Origin: Pseudomonadota bacterium
GTDB taxonomy: Bacteria; Pseudomonadota; Gammaproteobacteria; Burkholderiales; Burkholderiaceae
Length of the DNA stretch: 18,090 nucleotides
Assembly: GCA_029777935.1 (NCBI GenBank)
Contig: JAKORH010000337.1
Coordinates: 1 to 18,090 of the forward strand
Direction of reading: 5' to 3'
A model generated the notes under the pieces. It saw only the letters and a program-made list of their open reading frames with translations. It ran no database searches and had not been told where the DNA came from. How positions within the stretch are numbered: the first letter of the stretch is position 1; the number at the start of each line of letters is the position of its first letter. Of the stretch, positions 1 through 6,573 are shown piece by piece. The translations under genes and the position numbers were made by a program.

Positions 1-477
1 GAGGATGCGGTCGCGCTGCGCACGAGGCAGCATGCTGACCAGCAACTTGCCGCTGGACGTCGCAGGCGTGGGGACATGCGAGCCCGGCGGGAGGATTTCG
101 CGCAAGGGCCACTGTGTTTCGACCCGATCGAGATACACGATATCCGTGCCCACCAGCGCCGACAGGTTGCAGGTCTCGCCTATCGCATCGACCAGCCCGC
201 GCAGGATCGCGTGCCGCTCGCGGCGACCTGAACCGTTCAACAGGATGCCGAGGGCAAAGCGCTCCAGCCGCAGGCCCAGCTGCAGGCGGCGGCCACCCGG
301 TTCCCGAATCACGAGGCCGGCCGCCTGGAGTTGCCCGACCTGGCGCGACACCGTCTGCTTGGGCAACGCAGTTGCGGCCACGACCTGGCCAACCGTGCAT
401 CCGTCCTCGAAGGCGGCAATCGACTCGAGAATCCGGAATGCGCGCAGCGCCGCCGCATTGGCCGAATTGCTTTCCAT
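1..477 (-). CDS. sauR: IclR-family transcriptional regulator, probable SauR (3' end cut by window)
   Basis: The minus strand is open from an ATG at 475-477 to the window edge, giving 159 residues without a stop. The N-terminus is a winged-helix HTH (about residues 8-60, with LPKQTVSRQVGQLQAAGLV as the recognition region). It is followed by the start of the IclR effector domain: GETCNLSALVG at 100-110, VYLDRVET at 114-121 and TPATSSGKLL at 137-146. These are IclR-family hallmarks. IclR proteins are usually about 250-270 aa, so roughly 100 residues lie outside. It is divergent from sauU, and in Cupriavidus necator the sulfoacetate operon is accompanied by an IclR-type gene called sauR; the name is inferred from that context. 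There is no clear Shine-Dalgarno before this ATG. An in-frame ATG at 544-546 would add 23 residues, so the start is uncertain. The likely effector is sulfoacetate or its CoA ester, which is inference. Confidence 0.85.
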   Translation of the reverse strand, partial: MESNSANAAALRAFRILESIAAFEDGCTVGQVVAATALPKQTVSRQVGQLQAAGLVIREPGGRRLQLGLRLERFALGILLNGSGRRERHAILRGLVDAIGETCNLSALVGTDIVYLDRVETQWPLREILPPGSHVPTPATSSGKLLVSMLPRAQRDRIL

Positions 478-495
478 CGCGTGAGGATAGAGAAG

Positions 496-525
496 GCGCG
501 TGCCCAGCGACAAGGAAGCACGCGC
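496..525. promoter_or_regulatory. Inverted repeat in the sauR-sauU divergent region, candidate operator
   Basis: GCGCGTGC (496-503) and GCACGCGC (518-525) are perfect 8-bp inverted arms separated by 14 bp, lying 18 bp upstream of the chosen sauR start. IclR regulators usually bind near their own promoter and repress or activate the divergent operon. An assignment as operator is inference. The GC-rich arms could also arise by chance. If sauR starts at 546, the repeat falls inside the coding region. The rest of the 184-bp gap (478-661) has an AT-richer stretch near 560-605 with a weak TATACG box at 600-605 but no convincing -35. Confidence 0.3.
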
Positions 526-661
526 GTCCCGCGTTACCGCCGTCATGCGGCGCACCAATCGCGAAAAACGGGACACACGCCAAGCGCGGTTTCTGTTTCT
601 ATACGCCACCGCGCGGCAAAAAGACGGCATACCCGCCCGCACGACTGTCAGGAGACGACAA

Positions 662-1990
662 ATGAGCGTGACGACCAACGGCATCGGGCAGGTGAGTACC
701 GCGCACACTGGAGGCTGGCTGCAGCGGATCCGGCGAACGCGCTATCTGATGCTCGGCCTGCTGTGCCTGATGTATTTCATCGCCTACATCGATCGCGTCA
801 ACATTGGCGTCGCCGGTCCGCTGCTGCGCAAGGAGCTCGGGCTTTCGCCGACCGAGCTCGGCTTTGTCTTCTCGGCCTTCGCGTATCCGTATGCCGCAAT
901 GCAGATCGTGGGTGGCTGGCTAGCCGACCGCTACGGGCCACGCGCCGTGCTCACGCTTCTGAGCCTGATCTGGGGTGTCGCGACCGTGATGACCGGATTT
1001 GCCTGGGGTCTGATGTCGCTTGTGATATTCCGCATCCTGCTCGGCGTCGGCGAGGGTGGCGCGTTTCCGACCGCGACCCGGGCATTCACGTACTGGATGC
1101 CGGCTCACGAGCGCGGCTTCGCACAGGGAATCACGCACAGCTTTGCCCGTCTCGGCGGCGCGATCACGCCGCCCGTGGTTCTGGCGATCGTGGCCCTGTG
1201 GGGATGGCGCGAATCGTTCTACATCCTGGGAGCGATCAGCCTCGTGTGGACTGGGTTCTGGTTCGCGATCTACCGGAACCAGCCGACCGAGCATCGCTGG
1301 GTTGGCGCGGCCGAACTGTCGGAACTGCGCAGCGACCCGATTCCGCAGCGTCGACTGAGCGAACCGACACCGTGGCGGAAGATGGTTTCGCGGATGTGGG
1401 TCACGACGTTCGTCGACTTCTGCTATGGCTGGTCGCTTTGGGTCTTCCTGACGTGGCTGCCTTCGTATCTGAAGGAGGCGCGCGGCTTCGATCTGAAGCA
1501 GCTCGCTCTCTTCACGTCTCTGCCGCTTCTGGCCGGAGTCGTCGGCGACACGCTCGGAGGTATTGCGTCCGACAAGCTGTATCACCGCACCGGCAATCTG
1601 CGCTGGGCGCGACGCAGCATGCTGCTGATCGGATTGTTCGGATCACTCGCATTCATCATTCCCGCGGCCAGCACGCATTCGCCGATGACGGCCGTCTGGC
1701 TGCTATCCGCTTCATTCTTCTTCCTCGAATTGACCAATGCGACGTTGTGGAGCCTTCCGCTCGACATCGCCGGACGTTTCGCCGGCACCGCCGCCGGCAT
1801 GATGAACACCGGCTTCGGCGTGGCAGGGATGGTGTCGCCCGTCGCGTTCGGCTTCATCATCCAGTCGACCGGCAGCTACGATCTGGCGTTCTACCTGTCG
1901 GCCGCGCTGCTGGCGATCGGCGGCGTCGCGAGCTTCTTCATCGACCCGACGCGAACGCTGGAGCCGCGGATCGAGCACCCGAATCATTGA
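662..1990 (+). CDS. sauU: MFS transporter, probable sulfoacetate importer SauU
   Basis: This 442-aa major facilitator superfamily protein resembles the anion:cation symporter group. A hydrophilic N-terminus of about 25 residues precedes the first membrane helix (LMLGLLCLMYFIAYIDRVN, about 29-47). The loop-2/3 signature GGWLADRYGPR sits at 84-94. Alternating hydrophobic segments up to about residue 430 fit 12 helices with a central cytoplasmic loop around 220-240. The start at 662 is chosen because AGGAGA (650-655) is well spaced from it and the helices begin soon after; the frame stays open upstream to 500 but that stretch looks non-coding. As first gene of a set with sauS and sauT, and divergent from an IclR regulator, it matches SauU, which is proposed to import sulfoacetate in C. 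necator. Substrate is inferred from context; the MFS identity is certain. Confidence 0.85.
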   Translation: MSVTTNGIGQVSTAHTGGWLQRIRRTRYLMLGLLCLMYFIAYIDRVNIGVAGPLLRKELGLSPTELGFVFSAFAYPYAAMQIVGGWLADRYGPRAVLTLLSLIWGVATVMTGFAWGLMSLVIFRILLGVGEGGAFPTATRAFTYWMPAHERGFAQGITHSFARLGGAITPPVVLAIVALWGWRESFYILGAISLVWTGFWFAIYRNQPTEHRWVGAAELSELRSDPIPQRRLSEPTPWRKMVSRMWVTTFVDFCYGWSLWVFLTWLPSYLKEARGFDLKQLALFTSLPLLAGVVGDTLGGIASDKLYHRTGNLRWARRSMLLIGLFGSLAFIIPAASTHSPMTAVWLLSASFFFLELTNATLWSLPLDIAGRFAGTAAGMMNTGFGVAGMVSPVAFGFIIQSTGSYDLAFYLSAALLAIGGVASFFIDPTRTLEPRIEHPNH

Positions 1991-2007
1991 CAGCGGGAGA
2001 CTTGCCC

Positions 2008-2994
2008 ATGGGGACGCACGGTATTCGTCGGCTTGCCGGATCGCTGGTTCTGGTGCTCGTCGCCGTGTTTGCGGGCTCCGTCGCACTGGCGCAAGTCGAC
2101 TATCCGAAGAGATCGATCACGTTGGTGGTGCCCTACCCGCCCGGCGGCGGCACCGACGTGATCGGGCGCATCGTTCAGGACAAGCTGAGGGAACGGCTGG
2201 GGCAATCGATCATCATCGAGAACCGGGCCGGTGCAGCAGGTTCGATCGGCACCGCGGCGGTCGCCAAGGCCGCGCCGGACGGCTATACGGTTCTGCTCAC
2301 CCTGTCTTCGCACACGATCAATCCGGCGATCTACTCGAACCTGAGCTTCGACACCCAGCGCGACTTCGAGCCGGTCGCGATGGTGGCATCGTTGCCGCAG
2401 ATACTGGTGGCCAATCCGGCCTTCCCCGCACGCTCCCTGTCGGAAGTGATCGCGCTCGCCAAGAGCAAACCCGGTTCGTTGTCGTTCGCCTCGGTTGGCA
2501 ATGGATCGCCCGGCCACCTTGCCGGGGCGATGCTCAACCTGCGTGCCGGCACGGATATCGTGCACATACCCTATCGCGGCGGCGGCCCTGCCGTGACCGA
2601 CGTCGTGGGCGGACAAGTGCCCCTGTTGTGGGTTTCGATTCCCGCGGCCGCCCAGTTTGTCAAGCAAGGCAAGCTCAGAGCGCTCGCGGTCTCGACTCTG
2701 AAGCGAAGCGTCGCCTTCCCTGACGTGCCGACCGTGCAGGAATCGGGGCTGAACGGTTTCGAGGTCGATTCGTGGTATGCGGCATTTGTGCCGGCGAAGA
2801 CTTCGCGCGCGGTCGTCGATCGACTGAATCAGGCGTTCAACGAGGTGCTGGCGATGCCGGAGATCCGCGAGAAGCTGCTCCAGCAGGGCGCCGAGGCGGT
2901 AGGCGGCACGCCGGAGGAACTCGGCAGAGTCGTGACGGAAGAACTGCCGAAATGGCAGAAGCTGGTCCGCGACGCGGGAATCAAGGCCGACTGA
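2008..2994 (+). CDS. Bug/TctC-type periplasmic solute-binding protein (orphan tripartite tricarboxylate transporter receptor)
   Basis: This 328-aa extracytoplasmic binding protein has a Sec signal peptide (RR, a hydrophobic core at about 10-23, cleavage near VALAQ at 25-29). The mature protein carries Bug-family landmarks: VPYPPGGGTD (41-50), ENRAGAAGSIGT (71-82) and APDGYT (89-94), followed by YRGGGPAV. Length is typical for the family. GGGAGA lies upstream of the ATG, and only 17 nt separate it from the sauU stop. No TctA or TctB membrane genes are in the window, so it is an orphan receptor, as is very common in Burkholderiales. Its place between sauU and sauS suggests that it binds sulfoacetate or a related C2 sulfonate or carboxylate, either feeding a distant TctAB pair or acting as a sensor. 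That role is inference. Confidence 0.9.
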   Translation: MGTHGIRRLAGSLVLVLVAVFAGSVALAQVDYPKRSITLVVPYPPGGGTDVIGRIVQDKLRERLGQSIIIENRAGAAGSIGTAAVAKAAPDGYTVLLTLSSHTINPAIYSNLSFDTQRDFEPVAMVASLPQILVANPAFPARSLSEVIALAKSKPGSLSFASVGNGSPGHLAGAMLNLRAGTDIVHIPYRGGGPAVTDVVGGQVPLLWVSIPAAAQFVKQGKLRALAVSTLKRSVAFPDVPTVQESGLNGFEVDSWYAAFVPAKTSRAVVDRLNQAFNEVLAMPEIREKLLQQGAEAVGGTPEELGRVVTEELPKWQKLVRDAGIKAD

Positions 2995-3018
2995 CGCGCG
3001 CCGCTTCGATGGAGACTC

Positions 3019-3063
3019 ATGACAAATGACTGCAAGAGACTTGCCTCGCAGTACGGCATCTGA
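3019..3063 (+). other. 14-codon mini-ORF overlapping the sauS start
   Basis: An ATG at 3019, three bases after GGAGA (3011-3015), opens MTNDCKRLASQYGI and stops at 3061-3063. It overlaps the first codons of sauS (start 3026) in another frame. GGAGA is better spaced for the sauS ATG (10 nt) than for this ATG (3 nt). Whether it is translated is unknown. It may be chance or a minor competing start. Confidence 0.2.
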
Positions 3064-4468
3064 ACGACCGGCAGCAGCCGCCCCGATAGACGCATTGGTT
3101 GCGCGGGCGCGCGCGGCGCAAGCCGTGGCCGACCAGTACGACCAGCATCGCGTCGACGAACTCGTCGCCGCGGCCGGCTGGGCGATCGTCGAGCCGGCAC
3201 GCAACCGTGAACTGGCCGAACTGGCGGTGGCCGACACCGGCATCGGCAACGTCGAGGACAAGGTGCGCAAGAACCACCGCAAGACGCTCGGTCTGCTGCG
3301 CGACCTGGCGGGCGCGAAAACCGTCGGCGTGATTGCCGAGGATCCGGATCGCGGCATGGTCGAGATCGCGCGCCCGGTCGGCGTCGTATGCGCGATCACG
3401 CCGTCGACCAATCCGGCCGCCACGCCCGCCAACAAGATCATCAACGCCCTGAAGGGGCGCAATGCGGTGATCGTCGCGCCGTCGCCCAAGGGCTGGTCGA
3501 CCTGCGCGCGGCTGCTCGAATTCATCCATGGGCAGTTCGACCGCATCAACGCGCCGCGCGACCTGGTGCAGATGCTGCCGCATCCGGTCACCAAGGAGGC
3601 GACCGCGGAGCTGATGCGCCAGTGCGATCTCGTCGTCGCCACCGGGTCGCAGGCCAACGTGCGCGCGGCCTATACCTGCGGCACACCGGCGTTCGGCGTC
3701 GGCGCCGGCAACGTCGCCGGCATCGTCGACGAGACGGCGGACATCGACGCGGCCGCCGATCGCGTGCTGCGCTCGAAGACCTTCGACAACGCCACCAGTT
3801 GCTCGTCGGAGAACAGCCTGGTGCTGCTCGCCTCCGTGCGCGACGCGATGATCGCGGCGCTCGAGCGGCGCGGGGCGGTGCTGTTGAACGAATCGCAGAA
3901 ATCGCGGCTGCAGCGGCTGATGTGGCCCGACGGCAAGCTATCGCCCGCGGTGACGGGACAGTCCGCGCAAGTGATCGCCGAGCGCGCCGGCCTGAGTGAA
4001 ATCGCAGCACGGAACCCGAGCATGCTGCTGGTCGCGGAGGACGGCTTCGGCCCCGCGCACCCGTTCTCCGGCGAGAAACTGTCGCCGGTGCTCACGCTCT
4101 ATACCGCGCGCGATTTCGACGACGCCGCGCGCGTCGTCGAGCGGATCTACGCGTACCAGGGCGCCGGCCATTCGGTCGGGCTGCACAGCGCCGTACCGGA
4201 GCGTGCGCTGAGCCTCGGATTGAAGCTGCCGGTTTCGCGCGTGATCGTCAACCAGGCGCACTGCATCGCCACCGGCGGCAGCTTTGACAACGGCCTGCCG
4301 TTTTCGCTGTCGATGGGCTGCGGCACCTGGGGCAAGAACAACTTCTCCGACAACCTGAACTACCGCCATTACCTGAACGTCACGCGCATCTCGCGGCCGA
4401 TTGCAGAGCGCATGCCGGGCGAGCGCGAGATCTTCGGCGCCTATTTCGACCGATACGGCAAGGCATGA
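3026..4468 (+). CDS. sauS: CoA-acylating sulfoacetaldehyde dehydrogenase SauS
   Basis: This 480-aa cytosolic aldehyde dehydrogenase belongs to the CoA-acylating (EutE/AdhE-like) branch. It is expected to reduce sulfoacetyl-CoA to sulfoacetaldehyde with NAD(P)H. Visible landmarks are the cofactor-binding ARPVGVVCAITPSTNPAATP (116-135), the catalytic Cys259 in SKTFDNATSCSSENS (250-264), which aligns with the Cys of EutE/AdhE, and a glycine-rich Rossmann segment around 219-233. A conserved C-terminal segment with GGSFDNGLPFSLSMGCGTWG is typical of this branch. The residues usual in non-acylating ALDHs (a Glu in ELGGN) are absent, which supports acylating chemistry. GGAGA is 10 nt upstream of the start. 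It overlaps sauT by 4 nt (ATGA), implying translational coupling. Substrate assignment rests on pairing with the ligase, MFS transporter and IclR regulator, as in C. necator; other acyl-CoA reductions are possible. Confidence 0.87.
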   Translation: MTARDLPRSTASERPAAAAPIDALVARARAAQAVADQYDQHRVDELVAAAGWAIVEPARNRELAELAVADTGIGNVEDKVRKNHRKTLGLLRDLAGAKTVGVIAEDPDRGMVEIARPVGVVCAITPSTNPAATPANKIINALKGRNAVIVAPSPKGWSTCARLLEFIHGQFDRINAPRDLVQMLPHPVTKEATAELMRQCDLVVATGSQANVRAAYTCGTPAFGVGAGNVAGIVDETADIDAAADRVLRSKTFDNATSCSSENSLVLLASVRDAMIAALERRGAVLLNESQKSRLQRLMWPDGKLSPAVTGQSAQVIAERAGLSEIAARNPSMLLVAEDGFGPAHPFSGEKLSPVLTLYTARDFDDAARVVERIYAYQGAGHSVGLHSAVPERALSLGLKLPVSRVIVNQAHCIATGGSFDNGLPFSLSMGCGTWGKNNFSDNLNYRHYLNVTRISRPIAERMPGEREIFGAYFDRYGKA

Positions 4469-5976
4469 CGACGGCGACCCTCCGCGTTCTCGTCGACCTT
4501 CAGGCCGTCACGCGGCCCGATGCGATCTACGCGCTCGCCACCGACAGCGACGCTGCGCTGACCTACGGCGAGCTTGCGCGCGGCTGCCGGCGTATCGCCG
4601 CGCTGCTGAACGACCTTGGCGCGGCGCCCGGCGACACGGTCTCGATCGTGATGCCGAACGGGCTCGCCACGCTGCGCGTGCTGCTCGGCGCGATGTGGGG
4701 CGGACGCTGCGTGAACCCGGTCAACCTGCTGGCGCAGCCCGAGCAGATGCGCTACGTGCTCGCGCACTCGGACTGCAAGGTGGTCGTCGTCGCGCCGGAC
4801 TGGGAAGCGCGCGTGCGCGATCTGATCGCGAACATCGAGCGCCGCGTCGAGGTGCTGGTCGTCGAGCCGGATGCGCTGCGGCTGCCCGGCGAACGCGACC
4901 ACGACCGGGAGCCGGCACCGCCCGCGCCGGACGCGCTCGCGCTGCTGATGTACACGTCGGGCACCACCGGAAAGCCGAAGGGCGTGATGCTCACGCAGGC
5001 CAATCTCGCCGCGAATGCGCAGGCGATCGCGGCGGAGCACGCACTCGGCCGGGAAGATCGCGTGCTCGCGCTGTTACCGCTGTACCACATCAACGCCTTC
5101 GCGGTGACGATGCTGGCCCCGCTTGCCTCCGGCGGCAGCCTGGCGATGGCGCCGAAGTTCTCCGCTGCGCGCTTCTGGACCCAGGCGATAGAGCGCCGCT
5201 GCACCTGGCTGAACGTGGTGCCGACCATCGTCTCCTACCTGCTCGAGGGCGCTGCGCCCGCGCGCGCTGCGACCGCGCGCATCCGCTTCTGCCGCTCGGC
5301 CTCGGCCGCGCTGCCGCCCGAACACCTGCGCGGCTTCGAGGACAAGTTCGGCATCGGCGTGATCGAGACGATGGGTCTAACCGAGACCGTGGCGCCGTCG
5401 TTCTCCAATCCGCTCGAGCCGTCGCGGCGAAAGCTCGGGTCGGTCGGCCGCGCGTCCGGATGCGAAGCGCGCGTGCTCGATGCCGCACTGCAGCCGGTGC
5501 CCGACGGCACGACGGGCGAGATCGCGATCCGCGGACCGAACGTGATGCGCGGCTACTACAAGAACGCGGAGGCGACCGCGGCTGCGTTCACTCCTGACGG
5601 CTGGCTGCGCACGGGTGACCTCGGGCATCGCGACGCGGACGGATTCTTCTTCGTCACGGGGCGCATCAAGGAACTGATCATCAAGGGCGGCGAGAACATC
5701 GCGCCGCGCGAGATCGACGAGGCGCTGCTGAAGCATCCGGCCGTGCTCGATGCCGCGGCCGTCGGCATCCCCGACCGCCACTACGGACAGGAGATCCTGG
5801 CCGGGATCGTTCTGCGCGAGGGCGTCGCGTGCAGCGAAGACGAACTGCGCGACTTCTGCATCTCCGAGCTGGGTCGCTACAAGACCCCGAAGGTGTTCCG
5901 CTTCGTCAGCGAACTGCCGCGCGGCCCATCGGGAAAGGTGCAGCGCCTGAAGCTGGTCGACCTCGGTCCGGCATGA
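4465..5976 (+). CDS. sauT: Sulfoacetate-CoA ligase SauT (AMP-forming acyl-CoA synthetase)
   Basis: This 503-aa member of the ANL adenylating superfamily is expected to activate sulfoacetate to sulfoacetyl-CoA with ATP and CoA. Motifs in order are the P-loop YTSGTTGKPKG (163-173), LPLYHIN (204-210), the adenine-binding ETMGLTE (301-307), WLRTGDLG (380-387), the hinge GRIKELIIKGGENIAP (399-414), and PSGKVQR (488-494) with the C-terminal catalytic Lys491. All key residues are intact and length is normal. The ATG overlaps the sauS stop (ATGA), so the two steps, activation and then reduction, are translationally coupled. Sulfoacetate as substrate is inferred from the sau context. By motifs alone it is simply a small or medium-chain acyl-CoA synthetase. 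Confidence 0.87.
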   Translation: MTTATLRVLVDLQAVTRPDAIYALATDSDAALTYGELARGCRRIAALLNDLGAAPGDTVSIVMPNGLATLRVLLGAMWGGRCVNPVNLLAQPEQMRYVLAHSDCKVVVVAPDWEARVRDLIANIERRVEVLVVEPDALRLPGERDHDREPAPPAPDALALLMYTSGTTGKPKGVMLTQANLAANAQAIAAEHALGREDRVLALLPLYHINAFAVTMLAPLASGGSLAMAPKFSAARFWTQAIERRCTWLNVVPTIVSYLLEGAAPARAATARIRFCRSASAALPPEHLRGFEDKFGIGVIETMGLTETVAPSFSNPLEPSRRKLGSVGRASGCEARVLDAALQPVPDGTTGEIAIRGPNVMRGYYKNAEATAAAFTPDGWLRTGDLGHRDADGFFFVTGRIKELIIKGGENIAPREIDEALLKHPAVLDAAAVGIPDRHYGQEILAGIVLREGVACSEDELRDFCISELGRYKTPKVFRFVSELPRGPSGKVQRLKLVDLGPA

Positions 5977-5994
5977 GCGCGTCGGGCCGCCCCA

Positions 5995-6042
5995 AGCGCG
6001 AATCCCTGAGCGCGCAGCGCGAATCCCTCAGCGCGCAGCGCG
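5995..6042. repeat. Two tandem 21-bp repeats plus a third partial copy
   Basis: Two 21-bp units (5995-6015 and 6016-6036) differ at a single base (CCCTGAG against CCCTCAG). The first six bases of the unit (AGCGCG) occur a third time at 6037-6042 before the pattern breaks. They lie in the short gap between the convergent sauT and cytochrome c genes. The unit is neither a CRISPR repeat nor part of a plausible protein. It may be a small intergenic repeat family or a slippage product. Confidence 0.75.
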
Positions 6043-6046
6043 AGGG
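6025..6046. terminator. Strong hairpin between convergent sauT and cytochrome c genes
   Basis: CCCTC (6025-6029) and GAGGG (6042-6046) flank GCGC/GCGC arms (6031-6034 and 6038-6041) around a 3-nt loop. This gives a 9-bp stem with one bulged A. It lies 48 nt after the sauT stop and 33 nt from the cytochrome c stop, so it could end transcription from both sides. No T-tract follows on either strand, so a rho-independent role is only possible. Confidence 0.4.
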
Positions 6047-6079
6047 TAGTCCAGTAAGCACGCGCGTGGTCAGGCCGCT

Positions 6080-6496
6080 TCACTTCTCCTGAATGACCAC
6101 CAGATAGTCGATCAGCGCCGTGATCCGCCCGGCAACATAAGCCTCGGGCTGCGGCGGTCCGCCGGGATGGCTGACTTCCGTGCGGTACTCCTGGCCCCAG
6201 ATCGGCATGTCGCGCGAGCCGTGCGATCCGAGTTCAACCGGGCGACCATCGATCACCTGCCACACCAGTTGCGTTGGAAACGTGCCGCCGTTGCGCTTCG
6301 CCAAGGTGGTCAGGTTCGCCGGAGCCTTCTTCAGCGCCTTCGCCATCGGCCCGTCGCCCTTGCCGGTCAGGCCGTGGCACGTCGCGCACTTCGTGCGGTA
6401 TTCGTATCGACCCAGGCCGGTGTTCTGCTGCGCCAGCGCGGCCGTGCCGAGGCTCAGCAGGCCGACCATCAAAACCATGCTCAATCGGTTGCTCAT
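6080..6496 (-). CDS. Periplasmic monohaem class I cytochrome c, candidate electron acceptor for taurine dehydrogenase
   Basis: This 138-aa protein has a Sec signal peptide (hydrophobic core at about 6-20, cleavage near AALAQ at 19-23). Its single haem site is CATCH (Cys37, Cys40, His41), followed by GKGDGPMAKALKKAP. The probable distal ligand is Met97 in DMPIWG. The ATG at 6494-6496 is chosen over an upstream ATG because GAGGGAG precedes it and it places the signal peptide at the N-terminus. It is the third gene of a tauX-tauY-cytochrome series on the minus strand, 77 nt after tauY. Taurine dehydrogenase of Paracoccus has been described as cytochrome c-coupled, so a role as electron acceptor is a reasonable inference. 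It could also be a general periplasmic c-type cytochrome. Confidence 0.88.
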   Translation of the reverse strand: MSNRLSMVLMVGLLSLGTAALAQQNTGLGRYEYRTKCATCHGLTGKGDGPMAKALKKAPANLTTLAKRNGGTFPTQLVWQVIDGRPVELGSHGSRDMPIWGQEYRTEVSHPGGPPQPEAYVAGRITALIDYLVVIQEK

Positions 6497-6573
6497 CGAC
6501 ACTCCCTCGTCCATCCTGCCCCGCCGGGACTGGCACGGCGCTGCCGGCCTGATCGAGCGGGGGGTCAACTTCA

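Noticed and set aside
600..605. TATACG as the sauU -10 box
   Set aside because: No acceptable -35 sequence lies 16-18 nt upstream.
331..2000. Long open frame running into the Bug protein gene in another frame over sauU
   Set aside because: It is the shadow of sauU; only the part from 2008 has a signal peptide and Bug-family motifs.
662..5976. sau genes as a dicarboxylate or malonate pathway
   Set aside because: The combination of IclR, MFS carrier, CoA-acylating ALDH and CoA ligase beside taurine genes fits sulfoacetate better, though substrate is not proved by sequence.
5995..6042. Possible CRISPR-like repeats
   Set aside because: The two units are directly adjacent with no spacers and are too few and too short.
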